A stretch of DNA of 7,257 bases from the NCBI GenBank assembly GCA_021798655.1, contig JAJZFE010000293.1, forward strand, positions 1-7,257. The letters run 5' to 3'. This document shows, in pieces, positions 1 to 5,699 of this stretch. Position 1 is the first letter of the stretch. Every line of letters begins with the position of its first letter. The notes beneath the pieces are model-generated. The model made no database searches. It worked only from the letters and a program-made list of their open reading frames with translations, and was not told the DNA's origin. The position numbers and the translations under genes were made by a program. Source of the stretch: Acidobacteriota bacterium. Lineage in GTDB: Bacteria; Acidobacteriota; Terriglobia; Terriglobales; Acidobacteriaceae.

Positions 1-1
1 C

Positions 2-1744
2 CCCTTCATCCCCGATAACGCACCCTTCACGCCGGAGCAACGCGCTTGGCTCAACGGCTTTCTAGCCGGAATCTATTCAACCGCTGAAGCGCCAACGCCG
101 AAGGCCACAACCCCATCCCTCAAGATCGCCGTGCTCTTCGCCACGCAGAGCGGCACCAGCGAGCGTCTAGCAAAGAAGCTCGTCAAGGAACTGAAGCAGC
201 AGGGACACGCGCCCGAACTAGCTTCGCTCGACACGTACACCACTGCGTCTCTCGCTGAGCAGACACACGCTCTCGTGCTCGCCAGCACCTACGGCGAAGG
301 CGATCCGCCCGACGGCGCGCAAGCGTTCGCCGAGTCCCTTCACCTACTCTCAGCACCGCGCCTCGACAACCTGCGCTACGCCGTCTTCGCACTCGGCGAC
401 ACCAGCTATGAGCATTTCTGTAAATTTGGCGCAGACCTCGATGCCCGCTTTTATGCACTCGGTGGCACCCGCCTCTGCGATCGCGTCGACTCCGGCGTAG
501 ATGTGGATGAGCCGTTTGAACAATGGAAGTACTCCGTGCTCACCAGCCTCTCCGCGACACCGGTTGCCTCTTCATCCGCGCCCGCAGCGTCTGCCGCAGT
601 GCCTCCAGCAAAACCTCACACGCACACGCGCGACAATCCCTATCTCGCTGAAGTCATCGACAAGCGTCCGCTCACGCATGAAGTTTCCAGCAAGCTCACC
701 ATGCACGTCGGCATCTCGCTGGCTGGCTCAGAGGTGCACTATGAAGCCGGCGACGCGTGCGGAATCATTGCGCAGAACGATCCCGCTGTCGTCGAGGAAA
801 TTCTTACGCGCACGCACTTCTCGCCCGACGATATTGTCACGCTGCCCAGGCTCGGCGAAATCACGCTGCGCGAGGCCCTCACGCATCACCTTGAGCCCTC
901 GCGCCTCACTCGCAAGACCGTACAGGCCTACGCCGCGCTCGGCGATTGCTGCAAGCTCGAGCACCTTCTCTCCGCCGAAGCACACAAAGAGCTTGACGCC
1001 TATATCTATGGCCGCGGCCTCATCGATCTCATCGAAGAGTGCCCCGGCCTGCTCATGTCGCCCGCGCAGCTTGTCCATATTCTTCCCAAGCTGTCCACGC
1101 GCCTCTACTCCATCTCATCCAGTCCCTCATTTCATCGCAGCGAGATCCACACCACCATCGCCGTTGTGCGCTACCGCTCGCACAATCGTGACCGCGGCGG
1201 CGTCTGCTCCACCATGCTCAGCGACCGCACGCCGCTTGGAACTCGCGTGCCCATCTACATTCAACCCAACAGAAAATTCCGCCTCCCTGCTGATCCCACC
1301 GCGCCGGTTATTATGATCGGCCCCGGCACCGGCATTGCTCCCTTCCGCTCCTTTCTGCATGAGCGCCGCGCGCTAGGCGCCACCGGCCGCAACTGGCTTT
1401 TCTTCGGCGAGCGCAGCGCCCGCACCGACTTTCTCTATCGCGACGAACTAGATGCCATGCGCCATGATGGGCATCTCACCCGCCTCGATACGGCCTTCTC
1501 CCGCGATCAGGAACACAAGATTTACGTGCAGGATCGCATGATCGAGTTTGGAGCAGAGTTCTGGAGATGGCTCAACGAGGGAGCATCCGTCTACGTCTGC
1601 GGTGACGCCTCACGCATGGCCCGGGATGTCGACGCAGCTCTCCATCGGCTCATCGAAGAGCATGGTCAAAAAGATGCCGAAGCAGCTCAAGAGTTTGTGC
1701 AGGAACTGCAGGAACAGAACCGCTATCACCGTGACGTCTACTAG
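2..1744 (+). CDS. cysJ: CysJ-like NADPH diflavin reductase (sulfite/nitrite reductase flavoprotein alpha subunit), 5' partial
   Basis: The protein carries electrons from NADPH through FAD and FMN to a partner enzyme in the cytoplasm. The frame is open to the left edge, so the start lies upstream; 580 residues are visible and E. coli CysJ has about 599, so little is missing. Residues 10-23 (TPEQRAWLNGFLAG) resemble the CysJ N-terminus. A flavodoxin domain follows (about 44-182) with FMN motifs TQSGTSE (48-54), STYGEGDPPD (95-104) and ALGDTSYEHF (from 130). An Ala/Pro/Ser linker (about 183-208) leads to the FAD domain with RLYSISSS (367-374) and GVCST (400-404). The NADPH domain has GPGTGIAPFR (440-449), SRDQEHKIYVQ (500-510, the NADPH 2'-phosphate motif of this family), catalytic CGDA (Cys533) and the family C-terminus RDVY. 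It is separated by 26 bases from the iron-sulfur gene. The partner is inferred: a siroheme nitrite or sulfite reductase off-window, or the nitrate reductase downstream. The family call is firm; the substrate partner is not. Confidence 0.93.
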   Translation, partial: PFIPDNAPFTPEQRAWLNGFLAGIYSTAEAPTPKATTPSLKIAVLFATQSGTSERLAKKLVKELKQQGHAPELASLDTYTTASLAEQTHALVLASTYGEGDPPDGAQAFAESLHLLSAPRLDNLRYAVFALGDTSYEHFCKFGADLDARFYALGGTRLCDRVDSGVDVDEPFEQWKYSVLTSLSATPVASSSAPAASAAVPPAKPHTHTRDNPYLAEVIDKRPLTHEVSSKLTMHVGISLAGSEVHYEAGDACGIIAQNDPAVVEEILTRTHFSPDDIVTLPRLGEITLREALTHHLEPSRLTRKTVQAYAALGDCCKLEHLLSAEAHKELDAYIYGRGLIDLIEECPGLLMSPAQLVHILPKLSTRLYSISSSPSFHRSEIHTTIAVVRYRSHNRDRGGVCSTMLSDRTPLGTRVPIYIQPNRKFRLPADPTAPVIMIGPGTGIAPFRSFLHERRALGATGRNWLFFGERSARTDFLYRDELDAMRHDGHLTRLDTAFSRDQEHKIYVQDRMIEFGAEFWRWLNEGASVYVCGDASRMARDVDAALHRLIEEHGQKDAEAAQEFVQELQEQNRYHRDVY

Positions 1745-1762
1745 AAACCACCGCACCCTTAC

Positions 1763-1767
1763 AAGGA
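1763..1767 (+). promoter_or_regulatory. Ribosome binding site of the DmsBC fusion gene
   Basis: AAGGA stands 3 bases before GTG (1771) and 6 bases before TTG (1774). Both are in frame and give almost the same protein. The spacing slightly favours TTG, the usual codon preference favours GTG. There is no ATG near, so the gene starts with a non-ATG codon in either case. Confidence 0.6.
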
Positions 1768-1770
1768 TCC

Positions 1771-3351
1771 GTGTTGCCTCTCCCACTCCACGACCGCGCC
1801 ATCGACGGAAGCAGCTTCGATCTCGTACGCCTTTCGCTGCTTGAGTCTGGAGCACCGGCACGGGTTGTCGATGCGCTGATTCCTGAGCGCGCTCTCGAGC
1901 CCGGCGAGCAGTATCGTTTTCACTTTGACATGACCAAGTGCATCGGCTGCCGCTCCTGTGAGATTGCCTGCAACGAGCAGAACGGCAATCCTTATGACAT
2001 CAACTGGCGTCGCGTCGGCGAACTCGAAGGCGGGGCATATCCTGATACCCTGCGCCACTATCTTTCGATGGGATGCAATCACTGCCTCGATGCCGATTGC
2101 GTGAAAGGCTGCCCAGTCGAGGCTTACATCAAGGACCCCATCACGGGCATCGTAGTTCATTCCGCCGACGCCTGTATCGGTTGCCAGTACTGTGTCTGGA
2201 ATTGTCCCTACTCCGTGCCCCAGTTCAACGCCGAGCGCGGTGTCGTGGGCAAGTGCGACATGTGCAAGGGCCGCCTCGCCGAAGGCCTCGAGCCCGCCTG
2301 CGTCAACGCGTGCCCCGAGCACGCCATCGAAATCGAGATTGTCAGCAAGGCCGCATGGAAGGCTGACTTCACTGCTGCCGACTCACCTGGCATGCCCGCT
2401 GCACGGCACACCATCTCCACCACGCGCATCACGCTTCCGCCGGCCGTCGCCGGCGGCGAACTCGAGCGCGTTGACAGCGGTCAGATCCGTGCCGAGCATC
2501 CGCACTGGTCGCTGGTCTTCATGACCACCATGGTGCAGGCAGCCGTGGGCGCGCTGGTCGTCATGTTGCTGGTCCACGCCACCGACACCGTAAGCCTCAC
2601 GCTTCTCGCCCTCGTCACGGCGGTCGCGCTCAACATCTCCGTCTTCCACCTTGGCCGCCCTGCCTACGCATGGCGCGCGCTCAAAATGTGGCGTCGCTCG
2701 TGGCTTAGCCGCGAGGTTCTACTCTTCGGCCTCTTCTTCCTCAGCATCGGCATCTGCACGGCCGCCTCGTGGGCACAAACTCTCGACCTCTTCCATGGCA
2801 TCCACGTTGTTCTCCTATCCGGCTGGACCGCCAGCATCTTCGGAGTCCTCGGCACCATCGCCAGCGCTTATATCTATCTGGTACCCGCTCGCCCCTCGTG
2901 GAACATGATCCACACGCCGCTGGATTTTCTGCTCTCCGCGTCACTGATGGGCGTCATCCTCGCGCCCGTTCTGGATGAGGCAGCAGCACGTCTCGAACAC
3001 CTCGCTCCACGCGACTTTGCGCACACTCCGATTCACTACTCCACGTGGCCGGTAGTTGTGATCTCGGCGCTGTGGCTTATCAATCAGATCATTCGCTTGC
3101 TTCGACTGCGCGGCTCCTCACTCTTTGAGAGCCGCGCTTCCTTCGCACTCATGCGCGGTCCGCTCCTGCGCCCTGCGGTGATCTCATCCTTCGCGTTCGT
3201 TCTACTCTCCTCGGTGGTCATCCTCACCGGTGTGTGGACTCTCGGACTTGCCTGTGCGTTCATCGCAATCCTCAGCGCGCGTTATCTCTTCTTCGTCTCG
3301 GTAGTCCCGCTCAGCATGGGACTCAGCTTCCTTCGCCAGAGGCACGCATGA
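1771..3351 (+). CDS. Fused DmsB-type [4Fe-4S] ferredoxin and DmsC-type membrane anchor subunit
   Basis: This 526-residue protein joins an electron-transfer subunit to a quinol-interacting anchor; such parts serve molybdoenzymes of the DMSO reductase family. Residues about 48-190 hold sixteen cysteines in four groups: C57/60/63/67, C102/105/110/114, C135/138/141/145 and C162/165/177/181, the pattern for four [4Fe-4S] clusters in DmsB/NrfC/PhsB proteins. After a linker (about 200-245) come about eight hydrophobic segments (near 247-270, 273-292, 315-335, 344-370, 385-400, 426-441, 470-489, 491-515). DmsC hallmarks are HLGRPAYAWRAL (293-304) and SWLSRE (310-315). In E. coli the two parts are separate genes. 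No signal peptide is present and positively charged loops place the N-terminal domain in the cytoplasm. The stop codon overlaps the start of the nitrate reductase gene, so it is most likely that enzyme's electron donor. Whether it draws electrons from menaquinol, the flavoprotein or both cannot be seen. Confidence 0.9.
   Translation: MLPLPLHDRAIDGSSFDLVRLSLLESGAPARVVDALIPERALEPGEQYRFHFDMTKCIGCRSCEIACNEQNGNPYDINWRRVGELEGGAYPDTLRHYLSMGCNHCLDADCVKGCPVEAYIKDPITGIVVHSADACIGCQYCVWNCPYSVPQFNAERGVVGKCDMCKGRLAEGLEPACVNACPEHAIEIEIVSKAAWKADFTAADSPGMPAARHTISTTRITLPPAVAGGELERVDSGQIRAEHPHWSLVFMTTMVQAAVGALVVMLLVHATDTVSLTLLALVTAVALNISVFHLGRPAYAWRALKMWRRSWLSREVLLFGLFFLSIGICTAASWAQTLDLFHGIHVVLLSGWTASIFGVLGTIASAYIYLVPARPSWNMIHTPLDFLLSASLMGVILAPVLDEAAARLEHLAPRDFAHTPIHYSTWPVVVISALWLINQIIRLLRLRGSSLFESRASFALMRGPLLRPAVISSFAFVLLSSVVILTGVWTLGLACAFIAILSARYLFFVSVVPLSMGLSFLRQRHA
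2437..2456 (+). repeat. Perfect 8-bp GC-only inverted repeat in the fusion linker
   Basis: CCGCCGGC and GCCGGCGG flank a four-base loop (CGTC). The repeat encodes part of the linker (residues 223-229) between the iron-sulfur domain and the first membrane helix of the DmsBC protein. It should form a very stable RNA hairpin. It may be a chance product of Pro/Ala/Gly codons or a small palindromic insertion at the fusion point. Confidence 0.55.
3338..3342 (+). promoter_or_regulatory. Ribosome binding site of the nitrate reductase gene
   Basis: AGAGG lies 5 bases before the ATG at 3348, inside the end of the DmsBC gene. It decides the start: the frame stays open upstream to an ATG at 3234, but that start would overlap the previous gene by more than 100 bases and add residues unlike the family. 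The ATGA overlap indicates translational coupling. Confidence 0.75.
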
Positions 3352-5546
3352 ATCTAGCCGCTAAAACTCGCAGCATCCTCGTCCGCGCCAAGCGCTTCCT
3401 TGGTATCGACACTCTCCGCACCAAGTATGCCTACGCAAACGATCCCCGCTTCGGCCACATCTCCGAATCGCGCGTCGCCGACTCGTGGGTCAAGACCACG
3501 TGCGGCTACTGCTCGGTTGGCTGCGGCATGTTGATCGGCGTCAAGGACGGCAAGGCCGTAGCCGCACGCGGCAATCCCGATCACCCTGTCAACCGCGGCA
3601 AGCTCTGCCCCAAAGGCCTCAGCGAACACCACATGCTCACTGCGCCCGGCCGCGCCACTACGCCTCTGCTGCGCAAAGACGGAGTCCTCACTCCTGTCTC
3701 GTGGGAAGAAGCCATCGCAACGATGGTCACGCGCATTACCTCCATCCAGGCGCGTCACGGACGTGGAGCCCTTGGCGTCGTTGGAACCGGCCAGCTCCTC
3801 ACGGAAGAAACTTACACTCTCGGCAAGCTGGTGCAACTCGGTTTCGGCACCTCCAACAATGATGGCAACACGACACTCTGTATGGCGAGCGCCGTCTCCG
3901 GCTACAAGCTCTCGTTCGGCAGTGATGGCCCTCCCGGCTCCTATGAAGATATCGAAACCGCTGACGTCATTTTGCTCATTGGTGCCAACATCGCAGACAA
4001 CCATCCCATCCTCTGCGAGCGTCTGCAACGCAACGGGCGCTTCGCTCAGCACCGTACCCTCATCGTCGCCGACCCGCGCGTCACCAAGACTGCCATGATG
4101 GCCGACATCCATCTGCCCGTAAAGCCGCGCTCCGATATCGCTTTGCTCAATGGCATCGCCCACATCCTTATCCGCGACGGCCTCATCGACCGCGCCTATA
4201 TCGACGCCCACACTGAAGGCTTCGCCGAGTTCGCCGCCTTCGTCGCCACCTTCACACCCGAGCACACCTCGCGCATCACCGGCCTTGGCGTCGATCGTAT
4301 CGAGCACGTCGCTCATCTCTACGGCAATGCCAAGGCCGCCTTCATTGGCTGGACGATGGGTGTCAACCACTCGACCCAGGGCGCCGTCACCGTCACCGCC
4401 ATCAACAATCTCGCGCTCATCACGGGCAACATCGGCCGTACCGGCGCCTCGCCCTTTTCTATCACCGGCCAGTGCAACGCCATGGGCACGCGAGAGACCG
4501 GCTTCACCGCCTCGCTGCCTGGCTACCGCAAGTTCGAAAACGCCGAGGATCGCCAGGCACTCGCAGACATCTGGAATATCGATGTCGGCCGCATTCCCAC
4601 CCAGCGCGGCAAAGCCTATCCCGACATCATCGAAGCCGCTGTCACTGGTAGCATCAAGGCGCTCTGGTTCGTCGCCACCAATCCCGCCGTCTCCTTTCCT
4701 AACTACGACCTTCTCGAATTCGCCTTCAAGAATCTCGAGTTTCTCGTTGTGCAGGACGGATTTCATCCCACTCCTACCACCGCGCTCGCCGACCTCGTTC
4801 TCCCCGCTGCGATCTGGGGAGAGAAGGAAGGGACCTACACCAACTCCGAGCGCCGCATCAGCAAGGTGAACAAGGTTGTTGTACCTCCAGGCGAAGCGCG
4901 CGCGGACTTTGATATCTTTCTCTCCATCGCAGAGGCGCTCGGCCTGCGCGAAGAGCTATATCCCGGCTGGACCACCACTCGTGACGCGTACAAGGAGTGG
5001 CAGCGCGTCTCCTCTGGCCGCGCATGCGACTACAGTTCCATCTCCTGGGAGCAGGTGGAGCGCGAAGGCGGTGTCCAGTGGGGCGGCGATCGCCTCTACA
5101 CCGATGGCCGCTTCGCCTTCGACAACGGCCGCGCCCGCCTCCACGCCGTCCCCTGCGAACCCTTCGCCGAGCAGCCCGACAAGGAGTACAACTTCATCCT
5201 CAACACCGGCCGCACCGTCGAGCACTGGCACACCCGCACCAAGACCGGAGCCATCGCCATGCTCAACGGCATGGTCCCCAACGCGTGGCTGGAGATGAAT
5301 CCCATCGATGCCGCACAGCTCAAGCTCCGTTCCCACGACCGCGTCACCGTCATCTCACGTCGCAACCGCGTGGCGCAGGTTGAACTGCGCATCACTGGAA
5401 TTGTTGCTCCCGGCCAGGTCTTTATGCCTTTCCACTTTCCCGAGGCCAACTCCAACCTCGTCACGCTCGGCGCGTTCGATCCCATCTCGCGCGAGCCCAA
5501 CTTCAAACAGTGTGCCGTTCGCGTAGAGAAGTCCGTCTCACCCTGA
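3348..5546 (+). CDS. nasA: Assimilatory-type nitrate reductase catalytic subunit (molybdopterin bis-MGD, NasA/NarB type)
   Basis: The 732-residue enzyme is predicted to reduce nitrate to nitrite in the cytoplasm. A [4Fe-4S] domain has C52-x2-C55-x3-C59-x27-C87 (TTCGYCSVGCG, then GKLCPKG). The motif LCMASAVSGY with Cys178 matches the molybdenum-ligand site of Nas/NarB/Nap nitrate reductases. The Mo-bis-MGD core includes GANIADNHP, DPRVTKTA, GWTMGVNHSTQG and GTRETG. The C-terminal dinucleotide-binding domain has HWHTRTKTG, MPFHFPEANSN and DPISREPNFKQCAVRV. Length fits NarB, and there is no C-terminal [2Fe-2S] BFD-like extension as in some NasA proteins, so electrons must come from a separate partner. 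There is no Tat signal; a basic stretch of about 45 residues precedes the cluster domain. The gene overlaps the DmsBC fusion gene by four bases and precedes the transporter gene. A formate dehydrogenase is a less likely alternative, given the Cys178 motif and the NarK neighbour. Confidence 0.9.
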   Translation: MNLAAKTRSILVRAKRFLGIDTLRTKYAYANDPRFGHISESRVADSWVKTTCGYCSVGCGMLIGVKDGKAVAARGNPDHPVNRGKLCPKGLSEHHMLTAPGRATTPLLRKDGVLTPVSWEEAIATMVTRITSIQARHGRGALGVVGTGQLLTEETYTLGKLVQLGFGTSNNDGNTTLCMASAVSGYKLSFGSDGPPGSYEDIETADVILLIGANIADNHPILCERLQRNGRFAQHRTLIVADPRVTKTAMMADIHLPVKPRSDIALLNGIAHILIRDGLIDRAYIDAHTEGFAEFAAFVATFTPEHTSRITGLGVDRIEHVAHLYGNAKAAFIGWTMGVNHSTQGAVTVTAINNLALITGNIGRTGASPFSITGQCNAMGTRETGFTASLPGYRKFENAEDRQALADIWNIDVGRIPTQRGKAYPDIIEAAVTGSIKALWFVATNPAVSFPNYDLLEFAFKNLEFLVVQDGFHPTPTTALADLVLPAAIWGEKEGTYTNSERRISKVNKVVVPPGEARADFDIFLSIAEALGLREELYPGWTTTRDAYKEWQRVSSGRACDYSSISWEQVEREGGVQWGGDRLYTDGRFAFDNGRARLHAVPCEPFAEQPDKEYNFILNTGRTVEHWHTRTKTGAIAMLNGMVPNAWLEMNPIDAAQLKLRSHDRVTVISRRNRVAQVELRITGIVAPGQVFMPFHFPEANSNLVTLGAFDPISREPNFKQCAVRVEKSVSP

Positions 5547-5560
5547 ACCAGAATGCTCCT

Positions 5561-5577
5561 CCGGGAACCGCGCCCGG
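5561..5577 (+). repeat. Short hairpin 1 in narK leader
   Basis: CCGGG and CCCGG form a five-base-pair stem with a seven-base loop, 14 bases after the nitrate reductase stop codon. No run of T follows, so it is not a classical intrinsic terminator. It could protect the 3' end of upstream mRNA. Such short GC stems also arise by chance. Confidence 0.3.
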
Positions 5578-5594
5578 GCTCTGACATCTTCCAG

Positions 5595-5610
5595 GCAACC
5601 ACGACGTTGC
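5595..5610 (+). repeat. Short hairpin 2 in narK leader, hexaloop
   Basis: GCAAC and GTTGC form a five-base-pair stem, extendable by a G-U pair, closing the six-base loop CACGAC. ANTAR-type antiterminator targets in nitrate operons have hexaloops with A at position 1 and G at position 4; this loop has the G but not the A. Confidence 0.3.
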
Positions 5611-5668
5611 TGTCCACGCCGAAGTGCATCTCTCCTTCACTCCGGTCCACCCCCAATCATCGATCGCA

Positions 5669-5685
5669 CCACGCCTCGCGCGTGG
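5669..5685 (+). repeat. Hairpin 3 in narK leader, touching the Shine-Dalgarno
   Basis: CCACGC and GCGTGG form a perfect six-base-pair stem with the five-base loop CTCGC. The 3' arm overlaps the first two bases of the narK ribosome site, so folding could lower translation of the transporter. Function is inferred from position only. Confidence 0.4.
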
Positions 5686-5690
5686 GAGGG
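5684..5690 (+). promoter_or_regulatory. Ribosome binding site of narK
   Basis: GGGAGGG, a strong purine-rich Shine-Dalgarno, stands 9 bases before the ATG at 5700. It fixes the start there rather than at the upstream in-frame ATG 5553. The resulting protein begins with a short polar stretch followed directly by the first membrane helix, as expected for the family. Confidence 0.8.
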
Positions 5691-5699
5691 AATACGACT

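Larger units (their letters stand above)
5547..5699 (+). other. Non-coding leader between nitrate reductase and narK
   Basis: The longest non-coding gap in the window (153 bases). It is open in the narK frame back to ATG 5553, but the translation there is unlike a transporter N-terminus (rich in Pro, Ser, Arg, His) and no ribosome site precedes that ATG. I see no convincing -35/-10 pair, no U-tract terminator, and three short inverted repeats listed separately. It may be an RNA leader that adjusts narK expression, or simply a spacer in the operon mRNA. Confidence 0.55.

Noticed and set aside
501..1316. Open frame of 271 codons on the + strand within the cysJ-like gene
   Set aside because: The translation is dominated by Ser, Arg, Pro and Ala, typical of a shifted frame in GC-rich DNA, and the overlapping frame carries all diflavin reductase motifs.
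131..1744. GTG at 131 as the start of the flavoprotein
   Set aside because: It would begin inside the first beta-strand of the flavodoxin domain; the frame stays open to the left edge and the upstream residues match the CysJ N-terminus.
3234..3347. Upstream ATG as start of the nitrate reductase
   Set aside because: It overlaps the DmsBC gene by more than 100 bases, while ATG 3348 has a ribosome site and the common ATGA overlap.
3348..3500. Tat signal peptide on the nitrate reductase
   Set aside because: There is no twin-arginine motif followed by a hydrophobic stretch and cleavage site; the segment is basic and mixed, so a cytoplasmic location is favoured.
3354..4766. Long open frame of 470 codons on the minus strand inside the nitrate reductase gene
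   Set aside because: It is the shadow of a strongly GC-biased sense gene; its translation is rich in Gly, Asp, Ala and Val without recognisable motifs, while the sense frame matches a known family throughout.
5594..5611. Sigma-54 promoter (GG...GC) in the narK leader
   Set aside because: The GG and GC elements are 13 bases apart instead of the required 10.
5561..5690. ANTAR (NasR-type) tandem-hairpin antiterminator
   Set aside because: Only one stem has a six-base loop and it lacks A at position 1; the other loops have seven and five bases, and no terminator follows.
5553..5699. Upstream ATG as start of narK
   Set aside because: The extra 49 residues are polar and unlike the family, and ATG 5700 has a strong Shine-Dalgarno.
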